Below, piece by piece: positions 16,778 through 24,750 of a stretch of DNA of 64,000 nt. The DNA is taken from assembly GCF_022828475.1 (NCBI RefSeq), contig NZ_CP059557.1:744001-808000 (forward strand), in the 5' to 3' direction. A model generated the notes under the pieces. That model searched no databases and had not been told where the DNA came from. It saw nothing but the letters and a program-made list of their open reading frames with translations. This stretch comes from Saccharopolyspora gloriosae (lineage in GTDB: Bacteria > Actinomycetota > Actinomycetes > Mycobacteriales > Pseudonocardiaceae). The position numbers and the translations under genes are program-made. Position 1 is the stretch's first letter. Every line of letters begins with the position of its first letter.

Positions 16778-17149
16778 TCAGCCACGGAAGGCGAGGTTTC
16801 GGGCGTAGTTGACCCTGGCGCCGAGGTCCATCACGGCGGCGGGGGCGAACACCGGGATCTGGGTGACGTGCAGCAACCCCTGGCCCTGCACGGTCACCTG
16901 GACCGTGCCTTGAGTGCGTTCCTCCCGGACGAGCAGCAGGAGCAGACCGAGCAAGCACAGGAAGAAGAAGACGATCGCGCAGACGATCGCCCACACCGGG
17001 ATCTCCCTGGTGGTGCGGCTCATGTCGGTGAACGTCCACGTGGTGTTCGCGATCGGCGCCCGGCCGGACGGGGTGATGACCTCGTCTTGGGTGCAGGCGA
17101 TGTCACCGATGGTCACCAGGGGTGGCGCGGAACCGGGATAGGGGTGCAC
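16778..17149 (-). CDS. Conserved actinobacterial single-pass membrane protein
   Basis: A 123-aa protein with one strong transmembrane helix (VWAIVCAIVFFFLCLLGLLL) around 52-73. An N-terminal domain starts with PPLVTIGDIACTQDEVITPS and the C-terminal domain is cytosolic or extracellular. The DMSRTTREIPVWAI(V/L) motif recurs in actinobacterial proteins of unknown function. The GTG start is probably leaderless, because TACGAT lies 9 nt upstream. It runs in the same direction as the DUF3040 gene. Confidence 0.7.
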   Translation of the reverse strand: MHPYPGSAPPLVTIGDIACTQDEVITPSGRAPIANTTWTFTDMSRTTREIPVWAIVCAIVFFFLCLLGLLLLLVREERTQGTVQVTVQGQGLLHVTQIPVFAPAAVMDLGARVNYARNLAFRG

Positions 17150-17200
17150 GGGGCGTGATCGTACAAGCCGAGATCACCTGGCGGGTCCGTTCGCACGGGT

Positions 17201-17455
17201 TCACGAAGACCAGAAGTGCCAGGACCTGGTCGTGATCAGGGCCGCGGACAGCGCGGTGCACAGGGCGAAACCGGCGGCGTCGTTGATCAGCAGGCAGATC
17301 ACGGCGAGCACCCCGGTGAACACGCCCAGCACCAGCCGTGCCCGCCCGGCGGCGGGCGGCGGGTCGGCGTGGGAGAACGTGCGGGCGAACTCCGGGTCGT
17401 CGACGGTGAGCCGGTTCTCGATCTCCGCGAGCAGGCGTTGTTCGTAGCGGTGCAC
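17201..17455 (-). CDS. DUF3040 membrane protein
   Basis: An 84-aa DUF3040 protein. The signature YEQRLLAEIENRLTVDDPEF, then ARTF, is followed by two hydrophobic helices. The GTG start at 17455 has GGGAGGGG upstream. Members are small inner-membrane proteins widespread in actinobacteria with unknown role. Confidence 0.8.
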   Translation of the reverse strand: MHRYEQRLLAEIENRLTVDDPEFARTFSHADPPPAAGRARLVLGVFTGVLAVICLLINDAAGFALCTALSAALITTRSWHFWSS

Positions 17456-17555
17456 GGCGTCCCCTCCCGGCTCGGTGCGGGCGTGTTCGCTGAGCTTGCC
17501 GGTCGCCGGCTGCGCGGGTGAGAGGACAACGGCCCGGATTTCCGGGGACGGAAGA

Positions 17556-17598
17556 CCCGATACCGGGCGGCCGGGAATTGCGGCCGCCCGGTATCGGG
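17556..17598 (-). terminator. Perfect 18-bp hairpin terminator
   Basis: The arms 17556-17573 and 17581-17598 are exact complements of 18 bp with a 7-nt loop, 1 bp after the stop codon of the DVWA-repeat gene. This is the longest perfect hairpin noted in the window. The downstream U-tract on the minus strand is weak (TCTTCC). Confidence 0.8.
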
Positions 17599-17599
17599 G

Positions 17600-18670
17600 T
17601 CAGTTCTGGCGTACCGAGACGAACGGGTTCACATCGGGGTAGCCGCCCGAGCTGCCGACGGTCAGCAGCCGCCCGTCCGCCAGCTCGGTGCCGCCGACGG
17701 CGGCACCGGCGGGCGGTCCGTCCTGCTGCCGCCAGCCGGTGCCGTCGAAGTGCAGCAGCCGCTCACCCAGCGACCACAGCTCGTCGCCTGCGCGGACCAG
17801 GTCCTGCCGGGCACCAGCGTCCCGGGGAGCGTCCACATAGGACCAGGTTTGGCCGTCCCAGTGCAGCAGCAGCGGTTCGAAGGTGGTGGTGTCGCCGGAG
17901 GAGTCGTGGACGTTGCCGGTCGCCCACACGTCGTCGGCAGCGAGGGATTGCGCTTCGGTGAGCTGCACCGCGCGCAGCTCACCGAGTTCGACGTCCGGAA
18001 CCGGAACCTCGGTCCACGCCTGGCCGTTCCAGTGCATCGCCAGGCCTTGCGCCGGGTAACCGCCGTCGTTGCCCACGGCCCACACGTCGTCCGGTGCCGA
18101 GCCGGTGACGTCGGAGAACGTCCAGTTCCCCGCGCGCTGCGGAACCGGGACGTCCCGCCACGCGGAGCCGTCCCAGTGCTGCGCCAAACCGCGTCCCGTG
18201 CCCGCCTCGTCGTCGTAGGACGAGCCGACGGCCCAGACGTCGTCGGTGCCGAGCGCCTCGATACCGCGAGCCCCGTTGCGGTTGCCCGGCGCGGTGAACC
18301 CGGCCTCCGTCCACTGCGCGCCGTCCCAGTGCAGCGAGGAGCCGAAGCCGTACTTGGCGTCCGCGCCGATCGCCCACACGTCATCGGCCGACACGACCAC
18401 CGCATCGTCGAGCCGCCCGATGTCCGGTGTCGGCACCTCCGTCCAGCCGTGCTGATCCCGCAGGTAGGCGATGCTGTGCTGCTGCGGCATCGACGTGCTC
18501 CAAGAGCCGAACGCCCAGGTCGCGCCGTCGCCGCTCGCCGCGGAAGTGAGCGCCGCGGACGTGTCCCGCTCCGGCAGCGGCTCATCCGCCCAGGTCGCGG
18601 CGGCCGCCTGCGGCGCGGTGCTCACCAGCAGCGCCGTCGCCGCGATCCCGATCCATCCCCAACGTGACAT
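17600..18670 (-). CDS. Secreted DVWA-repeat (beta-propeller-like) protein
   Basis: A 356-aa exported protein. The signal peptide covers about 1-24 (WIGIAATALLVSTAPQAAAA). The mature part consists of about six or seven repeats of roughly 45-50 residues. Each has DDVWA(V/I/T)G followed by LxHWDGxxWxxV, typical of a Kelch-like or WD-like beta-propeller. It should lie outside the cell and bind a surface polymer or protein. The start at 18670 gives a clean signal peptide; a longer frame upstream does not. Function unknown. Confidence 0.75.
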   Translation of the reverse strand: MSRWGWIGIAATALLVSTAPQAAAATWADEPLPERDTSAALTSAASGDGATWAFGSWSTSMPQQHSIAYLRDQHGWTEVPTPDIGRLDDAVVVSADDVWAIGADAKYGFGSSLHWDGAQWTEAGFTAPGNRNGARGIEALGTDDVWAVGSSYDDEAGTGRGLAQHWDGSAWRDVPVPQRAGNWTFSDVTGSAPDDVWAVGNDGGYPAQGLAMHWNGQAWTEVPVPDVELGELRAVQLTEAQSLAADDVWATGNVHDSSGDTTTFEPLLLHWDGQTWSYVDAPRDAGARQDLVRAGDELWSLGERLLHFDGTGWRQQDGPPAGAAVGGTELADGRLLTVGSSGGYPDVNPFVSVRQN

Positions 18671-18746
18671 GTCAGCTCCCCAGAGTCGTCCTGTCCCGAG
18701 CACGCTCACCAGGCCCACCAGGTTGCCCGTGACGCGTTGCCGGGGC

Positions 18747-19949
18747 TCAGGCGAGCACCACCGGCAAGGACCGGAAACCGTTCATGATGAGGCTGGTGCC
18801 GCGGCGCAGGTCTTCGCCGGGTACGGCGAGGCGGGCCGCCGGGAAGCGCCGGGTGAGTTCGGCGAACGCGACCTCGCCTTCGAGGCGGGCCAGCGGGGCG
18901 CCGAGGCAGTGGTGCAGGCCGTGCCCGAAGGCGAGGTGCCCCGAGTGCGCGCGCTCCAGGTCCAGCTCATCGGCGTGCTCGAACTGCGCGGAGTCCCGGT
19001 TCGCCGAGGTCAGGTTGATCATCACCAGTTCGCCCGCGGGGATGGTGACCTCGCCGATGGTGACGTCCTCGGTGGTGAAACGGTGCGTGGCCATCCGCAG
19101 CGGGCCGTCGAACCGCAGCACCTCCTCCACCGCACGGGGCAGCAGCTGCGGGCGTTCCCGCAGCGCCGCCCACTTCGCCGGCTCCCCCAGCAGCCAGCGG
19201 ACGCCGTTGCCGACCAGGTTCACCGTCGTCTCATGCCCGGCGACGATCAGCAGGAACGCGGTGGCCAGCAGTTCCTCCTCGGAGAGCCGATCGCCGTCGT
19301 CGGAGGCGACCGTCAGCGCCGAGATCAGGTCCTCGCCGGGAGTCGCGCGCTTCGCCGCGAACAGGTCGCGGAAGAACACCGCCATCTCGCGGGAGGCGGT
19401 CAGGCCGTCACTGTTGTGCACGGGGTTCATCAGCGCCCCGGTCCAGTCCCGGAACCGGGAGCGGTCTTCGGCGGGCACGCCCATCAGCTCGCAGATCACC
19501 GTGATCGGCAGCGGGAACGCGAACCGTTCGATCAGATCCACCGGTTCGTCCGTCGGCAGCCCGTCCAGCAGTTCGGTGACCAGCGATTCCACCCGTGGCC
19601 GCAGGCTCGCGATGCGGCGGGCGGTGAAGTCCCGCGCCAGCAGCTTGCGCAGCCGGGTGTGATCCGGCGGGTCGGAATTGAGCATGTGCTTGGAGAACAG
19701 GCCGGACAGTTCATCCGCCGGTTCGGGCAGCTTGCTGAGGATGACCGCGTTCAGGCGGTCGGAGTCCTTGGACAGCCGGGGATCGTTGAGCGCGGCGCGA
19801 GCGTCGGCGTAGCGGCTGATCACCCACAACGGGGTGCCGGATCGCGGCGAGGCGAGGTGGACCGGGGCCTGCTCGCGCAGCGCGCGTTCGACCTCGGCGG
19901 CCCGGTCCCAGTAGTCCTCGTCGAACAGGGCGATGTCAGTTTCGGTCAC
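18747..19949 (-). CDS. Cytochrome P450
   Basis: A 400-aa bacterial P450 (CYP105/107-like). Present are the substrate-access region HMLNSDPPDHTRLRKLLARD, the I-helix AGHETTVN (oxygen-activating Thr), the ExxR helix (EEVLR) and the heme loop FGHGLHHCLGAPLARLE with axial Cys348. GTG 19949 is chosen (GTG 19952 is equally possible). CAGAAT upstream could be a -10 box of a leaderless mRNA. It needs a ferredoxin from elsewhere. Divergent from pabAB and near a type II thioesterase, so a tailoring role is plausible but unproved. Confidence 0.87.
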   Translation of the reverse strand: MTETDIALFDEDYWDRAAEVERALREQAPVHLASPRSGTPLWVISRYADARAALNDPRLSKDSDRLNAVILSKLPEPADELSGLFSKHMLNSDPPDHTRLRKLLARDFTARRIASLRPRVESLVTELLDGLPTDEPVDLIERFAFPLPITVICELMGVPAEDRSRFRDWTGALMNPVHNSDGLTASREMAVFFRDLFAAKRATPGEDLISALTVASDDGDRLSEEELLATAFLLIVAGHETTVNLVGNGVRWLLGEPAKWAALRERPQLLPRAVEEVLRFDGPLRMATHRFTTEDVTIGEVTIPAGELVMINLTSANRDSAQFEHADELDLERAHSGHLAFGHGLHHCLGAPLARLEGEVAFAELTRRFPAARLAVPGEDLRRGTSLIMNGFRSLPVVLA

Positions 19950-20129
19950 CACCGAATTCTGCCGTTGATCTTCGCGGCGTACCAGCACCGGCAGGTCTCC
20001 CCGAACCGGCCGGACGCCGCCCTCGCGAGCGCGTACCGCACCGAACGGAGTCGTCCGGCTGCACTCCGTAGATGTGGGGTTGGCCGCCGTCCGCGGTCAG
20101 CCGGGGCGGCGAGCGGGGAGGATGGCGAG

Positions 20130-22190
20130 GTGCGGACCCTGCTGATCGACAACCACGACTCGTACACGTACAACCTGTTCCACCAGATCACCGAGGTGAA
20201 CGGGACGGCGCCGACGGTCGTGGTCAACGACGTCGAACCGGCGGAGCTCGAACTGGACGGCTACGACGCGGTCGTGCTCTCCCCGGGGGCCGGGGATCCG
20301 CGCAGGACACGGGACTTCGGCGTGTGCCGGGACGTGCTGCGGAAGGCGAGCGTGCCGGTGCTCGGCGTGTGCCTGGGGCATCAGGGCATCGCGGTCGCGG
20401 AGGGCGCCGAGGTGGTGCGCGCCCCGGCGGCCAGGCACGGGCACCGCAGCCAGGTCCGGCACGGCGGGGATGCGCTGTTCGACGGCATGCCCGCCGAGTT
20501 CGCCGCGGTGCGCTACCACTCGTTGTGCGTGGCCGAACCGCTGCCGCCGGAGCTGGAAGCCTTGGCGTGGGCCGAGGACGACGTGCTGATGGCGCTGCGG
20601 CATCGCACGCTGCCGCGCTGGGGCGTGCAGTTCCACCCGGAGTCGATCGAAACGGACTTCGGCACCCGGTTGCTGCGGAACTTCCGCCGCCTCAGCCGCG
20701 AGGACCGGGCGGTCCGCGGCGCGGCCCCGTACGGCAGCGCCGCGCCGGACGTGTCCCGGCCGGTGGAGCTCGATCCGGAACCGGGCTCGGAGCGGTCCGA
20801 AGCCGCGCCCTCCGGCGAATCGCCGATCCACTACACCGCGCACGTCGTCACGCTGCCCTCGGAGATCAACGCCGATGCCGCGTTCGCCGAGCTGTTCGCG
20901 GCGTCGGCGGACGCGTTCTGGCTGGACAGCTCGCGGGTGCAACCGGGCCTCGCCCGGTTCTCCTACCTCGGTGACGCGGCAGGCCCGCTCGCCGAGGTCC
21001 TGCGCCACCACGTCGGCCCCGGGCAGGAGTCGATCTTCGACCGGTTGCGGCGGGAACTCGCCCGGCGGCACGTGCGGGCGCCGCGGCTGCCGTTCGACTT
21101 CGTCGGCGGCTACATCGGCTACTTCGGCTACGAGCTCAAAGCCGAATGCGGCTCCCCGAACCGGCACGTCGCCGACACCCCGGACGCGATCTGGGTCTTC
21201 GCCGACCGGTTCCTCGTGGTCGATCACGAGGCGCGCACCACCCACCTGGTCGCGCTCAGCGGCCCCGGTGTCGGCGAGAGCGAGGCGCGACGCTGGCTCA
21301 CCGACACCGAACGCGCGCTGGCGCGGATCCGCCCGCTGACCGCCCCGGACACCGGCGGCGGAGTCACCGACCTCGCGCCGCTGCTGGACCGCGACGACTA
21401 CCGGCGGGACGTGGCGCGCTGCCAGGAACACCTGCTGGCGGGGGAGAGCTACGAGATCTGCCTGACCACCACGGCCACGATTCCCGTGCACGGCAGCGGA
21501 TTCGACGCCTACCGGCGGCTGCGGACGCTGAATCCGGCGCCGTACTCGGCTTTCCTGTCGTTCGGTGAGGTCGAGATCGCGTGCTCCTCGCCGGAACGCT
21601 TCCTGAAGATCAGCGACGGGATCGCCGAGGCGAAGCCGATCAAGGGCACCGCGCCGCGCGGTGACACGCCGGAGCGCGACGTTCGGCTGCGCGCCGAGCT
21701 GGCGGCCGACCCGAAGAGCCGCGCGGAGAACCTGATGATCGTCGACCTGCTGCGCAACGACCTCGGCCGAGTGTGCAGGCCCGGATCGGTGCGGGTGCCG
21801 GTGCTGCGCGACGTGGAGAGCTACCGGACCGTGCACCAGCTGGTGTCCACCGTGCGCGGCGAGCTCGCCGACGGGCGGGACGCGCTGGACTGCGTGCGCG
21901 CGTGCTTCCCGGGCGGCTCCATGACGGGAGCGCCGAAGCTGCGCACCATGGAACTGATCGACGAGCTCGAAAGCTCCGCTCGCGGTGTCTACTCCGGCGC
22001 GCTGGGATTCCTGAGCTGCAACGGGAACGCCGACCTCAACATCGTCATCCGCACCCTCGTGCGCACCGGCGGCCACTGGCGGATCGGGGCGGGCGGCGCC
22101 GTCGTGCTCGCCTCGGACCCCACCGCCGAGTACGAGGAAATGCTCCTCAAAGCCACCACGCCCGCCAAGGCCGCGCGCCACGTCAGGTGA
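20130..22190 (+). CDS. pabAB: Fused aminodeoxychorismate synthase (PabA-PabB)
   Basis: A 686-aa fusion. Residues 1-190 are a class I glutamine amidotransferase (IDNHDSYTYNLFHQI, nucleophile C81 in GVCLGHQG, VQFHPES). Residues about 230-686 are the chorismate-binding component I (PIKGTAPRG, RAENLMIVDLLRNDLGRV, PGGSMTGAPKLRTMELIDEL). It converts chorismate and glutamine to 4-amino-4-deoxychorismate, the p-aminobenzoate precursor. Such fusions serve folate or PABA-derived antibiotics. No pabC or polyketide synthase is in the window, so its destination is open. GTG 20130 follows GGAGGATGGCGAG. Confidence 0.92.
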   Translation: MRTLLIDNHDSYTYNLFHQITEVNGTAPTVVVNDVEPAELELDGYDAVVLSPGAGDPRRTRDFGVCRDVLRKASVPVLGVCLGHQGIAVAEGAEVVRAPAARHGHRSQVRHGGDALFDGMPAEFAAVRYHSLCVAEPLPPELEALAWAEDDVLMALRHRTLPRWGVQFHPESIETDFGTRLLRNFRRLSREDRAVRGAAPYGSAAPDVSRPVELDPEPGSERSEAAPSGESPIHYTAHVVTLPSEINADAAFAELFAASADAFWLDSSRVQPGLARFSYLGDAAGPLAEVLRHHVGPGQESIFDRLRRELARRHVRAPRLPFDFVGGYIGYFGYELKAECGSPNRHVADTPDAIWVFADRFLVVDHEARTTHLVALSGPGVGESEARRWLTDTERALARIRPLTAPDTGGGVTDLAPLLDRDDYRRDVARCQEHLLAGESYEICLTTTATIPVHGSGFDAYRRLRTLNPAPYSAFLSFGEVEIACSSPERFLKISDGIAEAKPIKGTAPRGDTPERDVRLRAELAADPKSRAENLMIVDLLRNDLGRVCRPGSVRVPVLRDVESYRTVHQLVSTVRGELADGRDALDCVRACFPGGSMTGAPKLRTMELIDELESSARGVYSGALGFLSCNGNADLNIVIRTLVRTGGHWRIGAGGAVVLASDPTAEYEEMLLKATTPAKAARHVR

Positions 22191-22217
22191 ATTCCCCCGA
22201 TGGGGTCGGGCGGGCGT

Positions 22218-22700
22218 TCACCTCGGCGGGCCTGCGTCGGAGGTGGACCAGATGAGGCGGAGGAAGAGGTGGGTGAGCCGCCAGCCGCCGGGCGTGCGGG
22301 CGGCTTCGGCGCGGTAGCGGCCGCCGATGGTGCGGTAGCGGTCCTCGTCGCCCGCCGGGCGGGCGCCGGTTTCGATGGAGTTCCAGCACAGCGATGCGGT
22401 GTCGCCGCGGACGGTGACGAGGTGGTCGGCGCCGATGCGCTGGGTGCGGTCGTAGCGTTCGGCGTCCCCGCGCAGGAACTCGGCGATCGTGCCCCGGTCG
22501 CCGCACAGCCGACCGGGGAATTCGAGGCAGGCGTCCGCGGTGAACACCGAATCCGCCCAGCCCGCCGGGAATTCCTGCTCGTCGAGCAGGCAGAAGTAGC
22601 GGCCGGTCAGGTCCACGAGTTCGACGCGGTCGGCGATCGCCCGGAGGCGCTCGTCCAGCGCCGCCAGGTGATCCCGGGCCGTCCGCGGCAACTCGTCCAT
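22218..22700 (-). CDS. SnoaL-like/NTF2-fold protein
   Basis: About 160 residues with the SnoaL/NTF2 pattern. A helical start (LAALDERLRAIADRVELVDL), then DLTGRYFCLLDEQEF, is followed by a curved beta-sheet with FTADACLEFPGRLCG, GADHLVTVRGDTASLCWNSI and RLTHLFLRLIW. NTF2-fold proteins include polyketide cyclases and small-molecule isomerases. The start is uncertain (ATG 22700 or ATG 22727). It is convergent with pabAB and lies 54 bp from the thioesterase start region. The fold call is solid, the activity unknown. Confidence 0.72.
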   Translation of the reverse strand: MDELPRTARDHLAALDERLRAIADRVELVDLTGRYFCLLDEQEFPAGWADSVFTADACLEFPGRLCGDRGTIAEFLRGDAERYDRTQRIGADHLVTVRGDTASLCWNSIETGARPAGDEDRYRTIGGRYRAEAARTPGGWRLTHLFLRLIWSTSDAGPPR

Positions 22701-22754
22701 CACCGGAGGATGCGCCTTCGAGCGCACTCGAACTCCAGTAGAACGTGCCTCAGG

Positions 22755-23501
22755 TCACATGTGCTGGTGGATGAGTCGTCGCACGTTCGCGGCCTCGTCG
22801 TTCAGGTAGAAGTGCGCGCCGGGGAACGTGTGCAGTTCGAACGGTCCGCTGGTGCGCTCGCGCCAGGTGTCGGCTTCCTCGGCGGTGACCTTCGGGTCGT
22901 CGGTCCCGACCATCGCCACCACCGGGCAGCTCACGTCGGTGCCGGGCCGGTAGGTGTAGGTCTCCGCCGCCCGGTAGTCCGCCCGCAGCGACGGCATGGC
23001 CATCCGCAGCAGTTCCTCGTTCGCCAGCACCGCCGCCGTGCCCTCGTCCAACGTGGCCAGCGCGGTGACGAACTCCGCGTCGCCGAGGGCGTGCACGCCT
23101 TCGTTGCGAGTCCGGGTCGGGCCGGCCCGGCCGGACACGAACAGCGCGTGCGGAGGAGTGCCGCCGGATTCCAGCCGTCGAGCCACTTCGAACGCCACGG
23201 AGGCGCCCATGCTGTGCCCGAACAGCGTCAGTGGCGCCTCGTCCGCCCACGGCCGGATTCCGTCGAGTGCCCGCTCCGCCATCTCTTCAACGCTGTTCAG
23301 GCACGGCTCGGCACGCCGGTCCTGCCTGCCCGGGTACTGCACGGCGAGCACCTCGATGTCGGGCGCGAGCGCCTTCGACATCGGGAAGTAGTAGGAGGCG
23401 GCACCACCGGCGTGCGGGAAGCACACCAGCCGCCGCCCCGGAGCGGCAGCCGGGTGAAAGCGCCTGAGCCAGGACCCGGTGTCATCGGCGATCCCCGTCA
23501 T
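22755..23501 (-). CDS. Type II thioesterase (alpha/beta hydrolase)
   Basis: A 248-aa TEII of the PKS/NRPS editing type. It has LVCFPHAGGAASYYFPMSKA at the N-terminus, QYPGRQDR, the nucleophile elbow LFGHSMGA with S97, a lid region (FVSGRAGPTRT), the acid D in GTDDPK and the catalytic H in FPGAHFYL. The ATG at 23501 has GTGAGGATC in front. TEIIs remove stalled acyl groups from carrier proteins, yet no synthase is within the window. It may be a cluster remnant or act in trans. Confidence 0.88.
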   Translation of the reverse strand: MTGIADDTGSWLRRFHPAAAPGRRLVCFPHAGGAASYYFPMSKALAPDIEVLAVQYPGRQDRRAEPCLNSVEEMAERALDGIRPWADEAPLTLFGHSMGASVAFEVARRLESGGTPPHALFVSGRAGPTRTRNEGVHALGDAEFVTALATLDEGTAAVLANEELLRMAMPSLRADYRAAETYTYRPGTDVSCPVVAMVGTDDPKVTAEEADTWRERTSGPFELHTFPGAHFYLNDEAANVRRLIHQHM

Positions 23502-23837
23502 GATCCTCACTTTCCCGCTGGTGACCCGCGCCGAGGCCGTTCGGGCGCAGGAGAGGCCCCCGGAATGATAGGCGGTGCGAGCAGCGGCTTGGGCGGCTTC
23601 CAGGTGCGTCGGTGCGAGGCGGCCACGGAGCCGGGAGCGTGGCCTGCGGCGAGCTTGAGCAGACGTGGTGCGTACCACCATGGTGGGGCCGTGCGAAGGA
23701 GTCGCAGCCCGCTTCGGCCCTCGTGGTGCCGAGTCCGCCGGGGCCACTCGGACGAGTGGCCGAGATGAGCGGTCGGCTTTGCCGGGGCATCGAGGTGGCA
23801 TGATCGAATTTCGCGCTGGTGAGAAGGAGGAAGAGTG
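23502..23837. other. 336-bp divergent intergenic region
   Basis: Lies between the thioesterase (minus) and IDI (plus) and must hold both 5' regions. A perfect 12-bp palindrome, CCACCATGGTGG, sits at 23675-23686, near the middle, and is a plausible operator. No coding frame with a convincing start or composition is seen. Confidence 0.5.
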
Positions 23838-24428
23838 ATGGAACAAGTGGTCCTGCTCGACGAGGAAGGACGGCCTTCGGGCGCCACGGACAAGGCGACC
23901 GTCCACCACGAGGACACCCCACTGCACTTGGCCTTCTCCTGCTACGTGTTCAACTCTCGCGGCGAACTGCTGCTCACCCAGCGAGCGCTGAGCAAACCCA
24001 CGTGGCCGGGCGTGTGGACCAACACCTGCTGCGGGCATCCCGCGCCGGGCGAAACCCCGCGCGACGCGGTGCTGCGCAGGCTCTCCGACGAGCTCGGCGC
24101 CGAGGTCGGACATGTCGACCTGGTGCTGCCGCGGTTCCGCTACCGCGCGGTGATGGGCAACGGCATGGTGGAGAACGAGATGTGCCCGGTGTTCCGCGCG
24201 ATCGTCGACGTGAGCACCGACCCGAATCCGGACGAGGTGGAGGCGGTGCGCTGGACGCCGTGGGCCGCGCTCGCCGCCGAAGTGGCCGCGGGGACGGCTG
24301 AGATCTCGCCGTGGGCCGCGTTGCAGATCACCGAACTCAGCGCGCTCGGGCCGGATCCGGTGAGGTGGCCGGTCGGCGACCCCGCGGAGCTGCCGCCGGC
24401 CGCGCGGGAGCCGATGAACACGGTCTGA
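23838..24428 (+). CDS. idi: Isopentenyl-diphosphate delta-isomerase, type I
   Basis: A 196-aa Nudix-fold isomerase that interconverts IPP and DMAPP. Hallmarks are TNTCCGHPAPGE with the catalytic cysteine, metal-ligand histidines in KATVHHEDTPLHLAFSC, and VENEMCPVF with the catalytic Glu pair. WTPWAALAAEV closes the fold. AAGGAGG is 8-9 nt upstream of ATG 23838; GTG 23835 is an alternative start. A monocistronic gene, presumably supplying DMAPP for prenyl chains. Confidence 0.92.
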   Translation: MEQVVLLDEEGRPSGATDKATVHHEDTPLHLAFSCYVFNSRGELLLTQRALSKPTWPGVWTNTCCGHPAPGETPRDAVLRRLSDELGAEVGHVDLVLPRFRYRAVMGNGMVENEMCPVFRAIVDVSTDPNPDEVEAVRWTPWAALAAEVAAGTAEISPWAALQITELSALGPDPVRWPVGDPAELPPAAREPMNTV

Positions 24429-24750
24429 GGCACGCCTGCCGTTCTCCGGATGGCTATGCGGGTTCAGGCGCCGCGACGATCTTGTGAGCGACGTACCCGG
24501 AACAAGCCGGCCGGTTCAAGGGCGGGTGTGCAAGATCGGCCTGCGCGTCGCGGTCGTCCGCAGCAGTGCGCGAACGACCGGGCGACGGGCACCCGTACCG
24601 GCTTGGAACGAGGTGCCCGTCCGCGAGTTCGACGCCCCGGTTGCGCAGGCGGCGGATCTCCGGATGCCGGGGCGGCGCTGGGTCGCCGCACCGCCGCGGA
24701 GTTCCCCGCGGCCCCGGTAGCAACTCACCGTGGTCGGTGAAGTGGCGTTT
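24429..24750. other. 322-bp gap between convergent genes
   Basis: No convincing gene. Open frames on both strands here are Arg/Pro-rich GC artefacts without ribosome binding sites. A GCCGCGG-N6-CCGCGGC hairpin at 24693-24712 lies about 38 bp after the stop of the minus-strand AAA gene and is its likely terminator. Confidence 0.5.

Noticed and set aside
18471-20129. Extension of the PabAB frame to an upstream start giving 1239 aa
   Set aside because: The extra 553 residues are antisense to the P450. The amidotransferase domain starts normally at GTG 20130.
24454-24723. Small minus frame of 89 codons in the gap after IDI
   Set aside because: No RBS, Pro/Arg-rich, no recognisable family, and it contains the likely terminator hairpin of the AAA gene.
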